Positions 8,889 to 15,993 of a DNA stretch of 32,675 bases are shown here, piece by piece (position 1 is the first letter of the stretch; the number at the start of each line of letters is the position of its first letter). The stretch is from Eubacteriales bacterium (GTDB taxonomy: Bacteria; Bacillota; Clostridia; Lachnospirales; Lachnospiraceae). The stretch spans positions 40,138-72,812 of the forward strand of contig JAUNJN010000007.1 in the NCBI GenBank assembly GCA_030533235.1, written 5' to 3'. Below the pieces are notes generated by a model. The model saw only the letters and a list, made by a program, of their open reading frames with translations. It made no database searches and was not told where the DNA came from. The position numbers and the translations under genes were made by a program.

Positions 8889-8914
8889 GTCTCGTGCCCG
8901 TATCGGTGCGAGAC
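8889..8914 (+). other. GC-rich hairpin after tex
   Basis: GTCTCG at 8889-8894 pairs with CGAGAC at 8909-8914, with an inner CCG/CGG stem capped by a TAT loop. It lies between the tex stop codon and the terminator at 8917-8950 and has no T run of its own. It probably stabilises the tex mRNA 3' end or assists termination. Confidence 0.55.
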
Positions 8915-8916
8915 AC

Positions 8917-8950
8917 AAAAAAAGAGGCTGCATATGCAACCTCTTTTTTT
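8917..8950. terminator. Bidirectional terminator between tex and rpmB
   Basis: Seven A, GAGG, a short inner stem around GCATATGC, then CCTC and seven T form a near-symmetric hairpin with one mismatch. Each strand shows a stem followed by a T run, so it can end tex transcripts rightwards and rpmB transcripts leftwards. Confidence 0.88.
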
Positions 8951-8958
8951 GTTATAAA

Positions 8959-9144
8959 CTATGCTCTTTCAACCTTACCAGACTTGAGGCAGTTTGTACA
9001 AACATAAATCTTCTTTGGAGTACCGTCAACTACTGCCTTAACAGACTTGATGTTTGACTTCCACATTCTGTTGGATCTTCTATGAGAATGGCTCACATTG
9101 TTACCGAAATGAGCGCCTTTATCACAAATACTACACTTTGCCAT
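8959..9144 (-). CDS. rpmB: 50S ribosomal protein L28, zinc-binding form
   Basis: Structural protein of the large ribosomal subunit. The 61-residue product begins MAKCSICDKGAHFGNNVSHS and contains the characteristic SHRRSNRMWKSN segment. Two CxxC pairs (CSIC near the N-terminus, CTNC near the C-terminus) mark the zinc-binding C+ form. An in-frame GTG at 9153 would add three residues, but it lies in the ribosome-binding site itself. The ATG at 9144 sits 8 bases after AGGAGG and gives the normal protein. It faces away from yloU-fakA, the neighbourhood common in Firmicutes. Confidence 0.96.
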   Translation of the reverse strand: MAKCSICDKGAHFGNNVSHSHRRSNRMWKSNIKSVKAVVDGTPKKIYVCTNCLKSGKVERA

Positions 9145-9152
9145 CGTTAGCA

Positions 9153-9158
9153 CCTCCT
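9153..9158 (-). promoter_or_regulatory. Ribosome-binding site that fixes the rpmB start
   Basis: Minus-strand AGGAGG, 8 bases before the ATG at 9144. The in-frame GTG at 9153 overlaps it and is thereby excluded as a start. Confidence 0.85.
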
Positions 9159-9173
9159 TGACAAATAAATATT

Positions 9174-9226
9174 AGCCCGTAGGCTCACAACATGAATATA
9201 TTAGCAAAAAACAAATTAATATGCAA
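9174..9226 (-). promoter_or_regulatory. rpmB promoter and leader hairpin
   Basis: On the minus strand, TTGCAT (9221-9226) and TAATAT (9198-9203) are separated by 17 bases, and the -10 has a TGn extension (TGCTAATAT). In the leader, AGCC-UACG-GGCU (9174-9185) makes a small hairpin with a cUACGg loop, one of the exceptionally stable UNCG tetraloops. Any regulatory role is inference; the stem is only 4 bp. Confidence 0.55.
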
Positions 9227-9285
9227 GAAAAATTTAAAGAAATTTCATGGATATGTGAAAAAAATCTTTCGATTATGGTTTTTAC

Positions 9286-9314
9286 TTGATAAAAAGGGAC
9301 ATTTTGGGTATAAT
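9286..9314 (+). promoter_or_regulatory. Near-consensus vegetative promoter for yloU-fakA
   Basis: TTGATA at 9286-9291 and a perfect TATAAT at 9309-9314 are separated by exactly 17 bases, about 70 bases before the yloU ATG. An imperfect inverted repeat (GGGACATT at 9296-9303, AATGTTCCC at 9312-9320) overlaps the spacer and -10 and could be an operator. Confidence 0.85.
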
Positions 9315-9383
9315 GTTCCCATATGTGATTGTGTATATTCGGAAGAGTTTATTCGTAGAATCAGAATATAGGAGGTATGGTGC

Positions 9384-9743
9384 ATGAAAGGCTATATGTC
9401 AAATGAACACGGTGATATTATAATTGATAACGAAGTGATTGCGCAGTATGCAGGTCATGCAGCACTGGAGTGTTTCGGAATTGTCGGTATGGCAACCATC
9501 AGTATGAAGGATGGCATTGCTAAGCTTTTAAAAGGTGATTCTGTCAGTAAGGGTGTGAATGTTTCAATTGATGAGGACAATTCGCTTTCAATTGATTTTC
9601 ATATAATTGTTGCATATGGTGTGTGTATTGCTACGGTATGTGACAATTTAATTCAATCTGTCCGTTATTCGGTAGAGGAAATGACCGGACTTCCGGTTAG
9701 AGCAATCAACATTTTTGTTGAAGGCGTTCGTGTAATTGATTAG
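9384..9743 (+). CDS. Asp23/Gls24 family envelope stress protein (YloU)
   Basis: A small protein of the Asp23/Gls24 family, whose members associate with the cell envelope in Firmicutes and are linked to alkaline or cell-wall stress; the biochemical role is not established. The 119-residue product shows the family core: ADUF-like start GDIIIDNEVIAQYAGHAALECFGIVGM, the central SIDFHIIVAYGV strand, and the ending VRAINIFVEGVRVID. AGGAGG lies 6 bases before the ATG. It is the first gene after the strong promoter at 9286-9314, and 16 bases separate it from fakA. The yloU-fakA pairing is highly conserved, which suggests a link with membrane lipid metabolism. Confidence 0.92.
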   Translation: MKGYMSNEHGDIIIDNEVIAQYAGHAALECFGIVGMATISMKDGIAKLLKGDSVSKGVNVSIDEDNSLSIDFHIIVAYGVCIATVCDNLIQSVRYSVEEMTGLPVRAINIFVEGVRVID

Positions 9744-9744
9744 T

Positions 9745-9750
9745 AGGAGG
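9745..9750 (+). promoter_or_regulatory. Ribosome-binding site that fixes the fakA start at a GTG
   Basis: AGGAGG lies 9 bases before the GTG at 9760. The frame is also open from a TTG at 9736, but that precedes the ribosome site and lies inside the yloU end. The ATG at 9772 is 21 bases away, too far. Confidence 0.8.
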
Positions 9751-9759
9751 AAGACCGAA

Positions 9760-11436
9760 GTGGCAATTAATATGATTGATGCACCATTGCTTCAAAAAGC
9801 ATTTATTGCCGGTGCAAATAACTTGGAAAAAAATAAAGAATACATCAATGAGTTAAATGTATTTCCGGTTCCGGATGGTGATACGGGCTCTAATATGTCA
9901 CTTACCATTATTGCAGCGGCGAAAGATGTTGCTGCTCTTAAGGAACCGACAATTGCAGAACTTGCAAAAACAATTTCAAGCGGATCGCTGAGAGGAGCAC
10001 GTGGTAATTCCGGTGTTATTTTGTCACAGCTTCTTCGCGGATTTTGTCGTGAAATCAAGGAGAAAAACATAATTGATGCACAGGTATTTGCAGATGGGTT
10101 TATTCGTGCGGTTGAGACAGCGTACAAGGCTGTTATGAAGCCGAAAGAAGGAACGATATTAACAGTTGCCAAGGGTATGGCGGAGAAAGCCGCTTTGCTT
10201 GCAGACTCGGAGCTGTCCCTGGAAGAAATTTGTGCAGAAATCATTGAATGTGGAGATGAGGTATTGGCACGCACACCGGATATGTTACCGGTATTAAAGG
10301 AAGCAGGCGTTGTGGATTCCGGAGGACAGGGACTTATGGAATTTTTAAAGGGTGCATACAACGGCTTGCTCGGTATTGATACGGTGGATGTTTCTGCAAC
10401 AGCAACTAATGCATCAAAAAAAGCAGATGTAAGTTCCGAAGAGATTGATACTTCACATATAAAATATGGATATTGTACAGAATTTATTATTCTTCTTGAA
10501 AAAGAATATAATATGGAAATTGAGGCAGCTTTTAAGGAGTATTTAACCGGTATCGGAGATTCACTTGTTGTTGTATCTGACGATGAAATTGTAAAGGTTC
10601 ATGTTCATACAAATCATCCGGGGCTTGCATTTGAGAAGGGCTTGGAATTTGGGCAGCTTACAAGCATGAAGATTGATAATATGCGAGAGGAACATCGCGA
10701 AAAGGTTATCATGGAGCAAGATAAGCGTCGCGCGGAGCAAATAGGCAGGGAACAAGAACAAAAGAAGGTAGAAAAGAAACCATATGGGTTTGTTGCAGTT
10801 TCTGTCGGCGATGGTCTTGATGAAATATTCAAAGAGTTAGGTGTTGATGTTATTATTACCGGTGGACAGACAATGAATCCGAGTACGGAAGATGTCTTAT
10901 CTGCAATTGGGCAGGCCGGTGCGGACACGGTTTTTGTACTGCCGAATAACAAAAATATTATTTTGGCGGCAAATCAAGCAGCGGATATCGCAGAGGATGT
11001 TCATGTAGTTGTAATCGAATCTAAAACAATTCCACAAGGAATCAGTGCTATGATTGGGTTTAATCCGGAGGCAGATACAGATGCAAATTATGAGAGTATG
11101 AATGAAGCAATACAGACTGTAGCATCCGGACAGGTTACGTATGCGGTTCGGGATACATCCGTTGATGGAAAAGAAATCAAGACTGGGGATTATATGGGTA
11201 TTGGCGATAAAGGAATTTGCTCTGTTGGCACAGATATTCAATCGGTTGTAACAGAACTTGTCGAACAGATTATTAACTCTGATTCCGAGCTTATTAGCGT
11301 ATATTACGGCAGTGATGTTACAGAGGATGCGGCGGAAGCGATGGTTGGTCTTCTGGAAGAGAAATATCCGGACTATGAGATCGAGCTCCATATGGGAGGA
11401 CAGCCGATATATTACTATATTATTTCAGTTGAATAG
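9760..11436 (+). CDS. fakA: Fatty acid kinase, DAK2 domain protein (FakA/YloV)
   Basis: Kinase that phosphorylates FakB-bound fatty acids to acyl phosphates, feeding exogenous fatty acids into phospholipid synthesis. The N-terminal DAK2 domain carries NVFPVPDGDTGSNMS at about 33-47, whose aspartates bind Mg-ATP, and GSLRGARGNSG at about 75-85. The middle linker domain (about 210-310) is followed by a charged Lys/Glu-rich segment and a C-terminal DegV-like domain (about 335-558) of the kind that contacts FakB. The 558-residue length from GTG 9760 is typical. FakB (DegV-like) partners are not in this window. A hairpin terminator at 11453-11482 follows the stop. Confidence 0.93.
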   Translation: MAINMIDAPLLQKAFIAGANNLEKNKEYINELNVFPVPDGDTGSNMSLTIIAAAKDVAALKEPTIAELAKTISSGSLRGARGNSGVILSQLLRGFCREIKEKNIIDAQVFADGFIRAVETAYKAVMKPKEGTILTVAKGMAEKAALLADSELSLEEICAEIIECGDEVLARTPDMLPVLKEAGVVDSGGQGLMEFLKGAYNGLLGIDTVDVSATATNASKKADVSSEEIDTSHIKYGYCTEFIILLEKEYNMEIEAAFKEYLTGIGDSLVVVSDDEIVKVHVHTNHPGLAFEKGLEFGQLTSMKIDNMREEHREKVIMEQDKRRAEQIGREQEQKKVEKKPYGFVAVSVGDGLDEIFKELGVDVIITGGQTMNPSTEDVLSAIGQAGADTVFVLPNNKNIILAANQAADIAEDVHVVVIESKTIPQGISAMIGFNPEADTDANYESMNEAIQTVASGQVTYAVRDTSVDGKEIKTGDYMGIGDKGICSVGTDIQSVVTELVEQIINSDSELISVYYGSDVTEDAAEAMVGLLEEKYPDYEIELHMGGQPIYYYIISVE

Positions 11437-11452
11437 TACGAAATTCACATAC

Positions 11453-11482
11453 AAAAAGCCGTCGTTTGGTGATGGCTTTTTT
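11453..11482 (+). terminator. Terminator-like hairpin between fakA and murI
   Basis: AAAAAGCCGTC at 11453-11463 pairs with GATGGCTTTTT at 11471-11481 (one G-T wobble), loop of 7, with six T at 11477-11482. It is a classical intrinsic terminator shape. The murI start codon comes only 22 bases later, so murI must depend on read-through, an unseen promoter upstream, or control at this hairpin. Confidence 0.8.
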
Positions 11483-11492
11483 ATGGTTTATT

Positions 11493-11496
11493 GAGG
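11493..11496 (+). promoter_or_regulatory. Ribosome-binding site that fixes the murI start
   Basis: GAGG lies 8 bases before the ATG at 11505. The frame is open from a GTG at 11466, but that lies inside the terminator hairpin and would add an unrelated 13-residue leader. Confidence 0.65.
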
Positions 11497-11504
11497 AATT
11501 TATT

Positions 11505-12311
11505 ATGGAACAGATACATTTTACAGAGAAACAAAATGCTCCGATTGCCGTGTTTGATTCAGGAGTCGGAGGAATTAGTGTGCTTGGGGCATTAGTGAAG
11601 GAAATGCCGTATGAAGATTTTTGGTATATGGGAGATTCAGCAAATGCACCTTATGGTACAAAATCATTAGAAGAAGTGCGAAGATTAACGGCAATTCAGG
11701 TGGAACGCTTTATTATTTGCGGTGTAAAAGCGGTTGTTGTTGCTTGTAATACGGCTACAAGCGCGGCTGTACGTTTTTTACGCGAACAATATCCGGATGA
11801 AATTATAGTTGGAATCGAACCGGCATTAAAGCCTGCAGCTTATGTATGTGAGAATCCGAATGTGGTTGTTATGGCGACACCGGTTACACTTCGAGAGGAA
11901 AAATTCCATAAACTGATGGATCGATATAGAGACCGTGCAAATATAACACCGCTCCCTTGTCCGGGACTGATGGAATACATTGAACAAGGAAAAGCGGGAA
12001 CGGAAGAATTGCTTATTTTTGTAGATAAATTGTTTTCACATGTTGATAAAGAAAATTTAGATGCAGTTGTTCTTGGATGCACGCATTATCCTTTTGCAAA
12101 AAATGAGATATGTAAGGTGCTTGGACCAAATGTGCAATTGTTCGACGGAGCACCGGGAACAGCAAGAGAAACAAGAAGACGCATCAAAGAAGCCGGTTTG
12201 CTTCGAGATGAGACACATATCGGACGGATTACATACGAAAATAGTTTGAATTCAGATGAAAAGATAAATATATGTAAGCGATTACTGGAAAAGTCGCTTG
12301 GTAAGGAGTAG
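11505..12311 (+). CDS. murI: Glutamate racemase
   Basis: Cofactor-independent racemase supplying D-glutamate for peptidoglycan. The N-terminal signature IAVFDSGVGGISVL contains the catalytic aspartate and serine (D18, S19). The two catalytic cysteines are C81 in VVVACNTATSAA and C192 in VLGCTHYP, with H194 beside the second. Residues 46-51 (ANAPYG) are also family-typical. The 268-residue length from ATG 11505 is normal. The start was chosen over 11466 because of the ribosome site and the hairpin upstream. iorA starts 3 bases after the stop, with its own AAGGAG inside the murI end, so the two are translationally close; I know of no metabolic link between them. Confidence 0.94.
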   Translation: MEQIHFTEKQNAPIAVFDSGVGGISVLGALVKEMPYEDFWYMGDSANAPYGTKSLEEVRRLTAIQVERFIICGVKAVVVACNTATSAAVRFLREQYPDEIIVGIEPALKPAAYVCENPNVVVMATPVTLREEKFHKLMDRYRDRANITPLPCPGLMEYIEQGKAGTEELLIFVDKLFSHVDKENLDAVVLGCTHYPFAKNEICKVLGPNVQLFDGAPGTARETRRRIKEAGLLRDETHIGRITYENSLNSDEKINICKRLLEKSLGKE

Positions 12312-12314
12312 TCA

Positions 12315-14159
12315 ATGCATAAAGAGTTTTTAATGGGAAATGAAGCGATTGCACTTGGTGCGATTGCTGCAGGTGTCAATCTTGTATCAGGATATCCCGG
12401 AACACCATCAACAGAAGTTTTGGAGACAATCGCAAAGCGTCGCGCAAATCAAATATATGTTGAATGGTCTGTCAATGAAAAGGTCGCACTTGAGGTTGCG
12501 GCAGGTGCTGCATACACAGGTGCCCGCACATTGGTTACTATGAAACAGGTAGGATTAAATGTTGCATCCGATCCGCTTATGAGTTTGGAATATATTGGTG
12601 TTAAGGGTGGTATGGTGATCCTGGTTGCAGATGATCCGGGACCTATTTCTTCTCAGACAGAGCAGGATACCAGGTCGTTTGCTGGCTTTTCAAAGATTCC
12701 GTGTTTTGATCCATCCTCTGCACAGGAAGCATATGAGATGATTCAGGAAGCATATGTTTTTTCCGAAAAATACCATACACCTGTTTTTTTACGTCCGACA
12801 ACACGAGTTTGTCACGGATATGCATCTATCGATGTAAAGGATGCGGAAGAATATCTTGTTAATTCACCGGAAGGTTTTGTAAAAGATCCGTCCTTTGTTA
12901 TTTTCCCGAAACTATCATTTCAGGCACACAAGCGGATTGAAGAACGTAATCAAATTCTTACGGATATTTTCTCAAAATATGAGAAAAATATAATTCACGA
13001 GGCGAAAGGTGCCTTTACGGATGCAAAGATTGGTATTGCAACGGGAGGAATTAGTTATACATATGTTATGGAAGCGTTAAAGCAGTTTGGCATGCTTCGT
13101 ACATTAAAAGTATCAACACCATATCCGTTTCCGGAAAAGCTCGCGCTTTCATTTTTGGACGGACTTGATGCTGTCCTTTGTGTGGAAGAGCTTGACCCGG
13201 TTATTGAACAGGCACTTGTTAATGTTTGTGGAAAATATCATCTTTCTACAAAAATTTACGGCAAGACAACCGGAAATGTTCAAATTGCAGGGGAAAACTC
13301 AAGAGATTGTGTGTGTGAATCTATTCAAGAGTTTGCGAAAGCAAACGACTACATATTAGCAACTGATACATGTAATGCGTGTGAAGCGGATAAAGAGCAG
13401 GCACCAACCCTTCCGGTTCGTCCGCCTGTATTATGCGCCGGATGTCCGCATCGCGCATCATTTTATGCGGTAAAGCAGGCAATGAAAGGAAAAAAGACAA
13501 TTTTCTGCGGTGATATCGGATGTTATACGCTTGGAAATGCAATGCCACTTGATATGGTAGATACTTGTCTTTGTATGGGGGCAGGTCTTGGAATCGCGCA
13601 GGGTGTCGGGCATATTGAGCCGGATACACATTGCTTTGCTTTTGTTGGTGATTCTACATTTTTTGCGTCAGCAATTACCGGAGTTGTTAATGCTATCTAT
13701 AATCAAGCAAGAATGACGCTTATTATTTTGGACAATTCCACTACGGCGATGACCGGTCATCAACCGCATCCGGGAACCGGTTTGACAATGATGGGAGAAA
13801 TTGTAAATAAAGTGAATATCGAGCAGGTATTAAGAGGAATCGGTGTGACATCCGTGCGTACTGTTAACCCTCTCGATTTACAGGAGGCAATTGAAGCAGT
13901 AAAGGCGGCCTCGGAAGAACCGTTTGTGAAAGCCATTATTTTTAAGTCACCATGTATTGCAATTGAAAAACAGCACGGATGTATGTTTTTGGATGATACA
14001 AAATGTATTGGCTGTGAAAAATGTATCAGAGAGCTCGGATGTCCTGCTATTTCAAAGGATACACAAGGAATTCATATCGATGCATCTATGTGCACTGGCT
14101 GTGGTTTGTGCAGTAAAGTATGCCCGGTAAATGCAATAGGAGGCGAGAATCATGCATAA
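12315..14159 (+). CDS. iorA: Indolepyruvate:ferredoxin oxidoreductase, alpha subunit
   Basis: Large subunit of the thiamine-diphosphate enzyme that oxidatively decarboxylates aryl pyruvates to arylacetyl-CoA, reducing ferredoxin. Residues 1 to about 180 form the pyrimidine-binding (PP-like) domain (GNEAIALGAIAAGVNLVSGYPGTP). The thiamine-binding part includes CAGCPHRASFYAVKQAM, GDIGCYTLG and a GDS-containing segment (FVGDSTFFAS). The C-terminus carries two [4Fe-4S] sets: C564, C567, C570, C576 and C593, C596, C599, C603. This is the usual IorA arrangement and length (614). iorB overlaps its end by 8 bases. The enzyme is oxygen-sensitive, fitting an anaerobe. Confidence 0.95.
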   Translation: MHKEFLMGNEAIALGAIAAGVNLVSGYPGTPSTEVLETIAKRRANQIYVEWSVNEKVALEVAAGAAYTGARTLVTMKQVGLNVASDPLMSLEYIGVKGGMVILVADDPGPISSQTEQDTRSFAGFSKIPCFDPSSAQEAYEMIQEAYVFSEKYHTPVFLRPTTRVCHGYASIDVKDAEEYLVNSPEGFVKDPSFVIFPKLSFQAHKRIEERNQILTDIFSKYEKNIIHEAKGAFTDAKIGIATGGISYTYVMEALKQFGMLRTLKVSTPYPFPEKLALSFLDGLDAVLCVEELDPVIEQALVNVCGKYHLSTKIYGKTTGNVQIAGENSRDCVCESIQEFAKANDYILATDTCNACEADKEQAPTLPVRPPVLCAGCPHRASFYAVKQAMKGKKTIFCGDIGCYTLGNAMPLDMVDTCLCMGAGLGIAQGVGHIEPDTHCFAFVGDSTFFASAITGVVNAIYNQARMTLIILDNSTTAMTGHQPHPGTGLTMMGEIVNKVNIEQVLRGIGVTSVRTVNPLDLQEAIEAVKAASEEPFVKAIIFKSPCIAIEKQHGCMFLDDTKCIGCEKCIRELGCPAISKDTQGIHIDASMCTGCGLCSKVCPVNAIGGENHA

Positions 14160-14724
14160 AAATATTGTCTTATGTGGTGTAGGAGGTCAGGGTACGGTTC
14201 TTGCATCCAAGCTTCTGGCAGCTTGTGCCATGACAAAAGGTTTAAAGGTTATGAGTGCTGAGACAATCGGTATGGCACAACGAGGCGGTAGTGTTTTCAG
14301 TCATTTAAGAATCGGAGAGGATATATTGACGCCGATGATAGCGAAAAAAACGGCAGATATCATTATTGGTTTCGAGCCGGGAGAAGCAGTTCGTATGTTG
14401 CCGTATTTAAAAGATGATGGGGCAGTTGTTGTAAGTAACAAAGCCGTAATGCCGATTACTGCATCGCTTTCGAAGTCAGATTATAGTGCGGAGCAGATGA
14501 TTTCTTATCTAAAAAGTAAGGTGTCCAAGCTTACAGTCGTAGATACAGAAGCTGCATGTAAGAAGCTTGGTACACCAAAGGTTATGAATGTACTTTTGCT
14601 TGGTGCAGCGGTTCGAACCGGAGAAATTGGTTTTACGCCGAATGAGATTATGGAAGAAATAAAGAAGCGAATGCCGGAAAAAATGTATGCGATAAATGAG
14701 CAGGCACTTTTTTATGAATTTTAG
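14152..14724 (+). CDS. iorB: Indolepyruvate:ferredoxin oxidoreductase, beta subunit
   Basis: Small subunit of the IOR complex, homologous to the gamma domain of 2-oxoacid:ferredoxin oxidoreductases. The N-terminal nucleotide-fold glycine loop is GVGGQGTVLASKLL (from residue 9), followed by AETIGMAQRGGSVFSHLRIG, the region that contacts CoA or the alpha subunit in this family. Length (190) is typical of the stand-alone subunit. It overlaps iorA by 8 bases, with AGGAGG inside iorA, so the two subunits are probably made in a fixed ratio. The aryl-CoA ligase gene follows after 17 bases. Confidence 0.95.
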   Translation: MHKNIVLCGVGGQGTVLASKLLAACAMTKGLKVMSAETIGMAQRGGSVFSHLRIGEDILTPMIAKKTADIIIGFEPGEAVRMLPYLKDDGAVVVSNKAVMPITASLSKSDYSAEQMISYLKSKVSKLTVVDTEAACKKLGTPKVMNVLLLGAAVRTGEIGFTPNEIMEEIKKRMPEKMYAINEQALFYEF

Positions 14725-14741
14725 TTAGGGAGGATATAGAA

Positions 14742-15977
14742 ATGGAAATATCCAATATTCAAATCGAGAAAGTAAATCATCAGATTGAGACGCTTGTTGC
14801 GGCGGACAGTTTTTACGGAAAGAAGCTTAAGGACGCCGGACTTATGCATATCAATAATCAGGATGAATTTGAAAAGCTTCCGTTTTCAGAAAAAAAAGAT
14901 TTAAGGGAGGCATATCCGTTAGATCTTATGACGGCTCCGGAAAAGGATATTGTACGTATTCATTCATCTTCTGGTACAACCGGTCTTCCTGTAATTATTC
15001 CATATACTGCAAAGGATGTGGACGATTGGGCAATCATGTTCAAACGTTGCTATGAGATGGCAGGAATTACTAACATGGATCGTATACAAATCACTCCGGG
15101 ATATGGACTTTGGACAGCCGGTATCGGTTTTCAAAATGGTGCGGAGAAGCTTGGTGCAATGGTAATCCCTATGGGTCCCGGTAATACAGACAAACAGCTA
15201 CAAATGATGATGGATATGAAGTCAACGGTTCTTTGTTCAACATCTTCTTATGCACTTTTACTTGCCGAGGAAATCGAAAAGAGAGGAATTAAGGAACATA
15301 TTCATTTGAAAAAAGGGGTAATCGGCTCTGAACGATGGGGAGAAGCGATGCGAAAGCGTATATCTTCTGAACTTGGTATTGAGCTGTATGATATCTACGG
15401 TTTGACAGAAATCTATGGTCCGGGTATCGGTATAAACTGCAAATTTGATACCGGCATGCATTATTGGGATGACTACATTTATATTGAGATTATTGACCCT
15501 GTTACGCTTAAGCCGGTACCGGATGGAGAAATGGGGGAGGTAGTAATTACCACTCTTGTAAAAGAGGGCGCACCTTTAATCCGATATCGTACACATGATT
15601 TATCTTGTATTATTCCGGGAGAATGTCCATGCGGCAGCAAATATCCGCGTTTGGGTACGATTATGGGACGTACGGATGATATGATGAAGATTAAGGGGGT
15701 TAATGTATTTCCAAGTCAGATTGAGGAAATATTAAAAGAATTTCCCGTATTATCGAGTGAATATCAGATTCGAATTTCGCATTTGGATGGTAAAGATACG
15801 ATGCGAATTTATGTTGAGACAAACGGTAGTGTTGATTTTGCAGAGCTTTCGAAGCAAATTGCCGAACGTGTAAAGAGTCGTATTGGATTTACGCCGCTTG
15901 TAAAAGTTGTTGAGGTTGGTGTGTTGCCTCGCAGCGAGAAAAAAACAAAGCGTGTAATCGATGAGAGATATGAGTAA
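14742..15977 (+). CDS. Phenylacetate-CoA ligase homologue (aryl-CoA ligase)
   Basis: Adenylate-forming enzyme of the PaaK type, expected to activate an arylacetate with ATP and CoA to arylacetyl-CoA, AMP and pyrophosphate. Motifs: phosphate loop SSSGTTGL (75-82), YGLTE (219-223), YRTHDL (282-287) and the hinge GRTDDMMKIKGVNVFP (309-324). A small CPCG cysteine pair lies near 295-298. It has 411 residues, somewhat shorter than aerobic PaaK. AGGGAGG precedes the ATG. The rest of the aerobic phenylacetate pathway is absent here. Next to iorAB it probably works on the same arylacetyl-CoA products, either reclaiming arylacetates or, in reverse, conserving energy. The exact aryl substrate cannot be read from the sequence. 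Confidence 0.9.
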   Translation: MEISNIQIEKVNHQIETLVAADSFYGKKLKDAGLMHINNQDEFEKLPFSEKKDLREAYPLDLMTAPEKDIVRIHSSSGTTGLPVIIPYTAKDVDDWAIMFKRCYEMAGITNMDRIQITPGYGLWTAGIGFQNGAEKLGAMVIPMGPGNTDKQLQMMMDMKSTVLCSTSSYALLLAEEIEKRGIKEHIHLKKGVIGSERWGEAMRKRISSELGIELYDIYGLTEIYGPGIGINCKFDTGMHYWDDYIYIEIIDPVTLKPVPDGEMGEVVITTLVKEGAPLIRYRTHDLSCIIPGECPCGSKYPRLGTIMGRTDDMMKIKGVNVFPSQIEEILKEFPVLSSEYQIRISHLDGKDTMRIYVETNGSVDFAELSKQIAERVKSRIGFTPLVKVVEVGVLPRSEKKTKRVIDERYE

Positions 15978-15993
15978 ATAAGAATGGTGTTAT

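Noticed and set aside
9792-10361. Minus-strand open frame of 189 codons
   Set aside because: Fully antisense to the conserved DAK2 domain of fakA; serine/proline/alanine-rich translation typical of a shadow frame, and no ribosome site.
10897-11391. Minus-strand open frame of 164 codons
   Set aside because: Antisense to the C-terminal domain of fakA; no start signal and no recognisable family.
11466-11504. Earlier GTG start for murI
   Set aside because: Lies inside the terminator hairpin and has no ribosome site; ATG 11505 has GAGG at good spacing.
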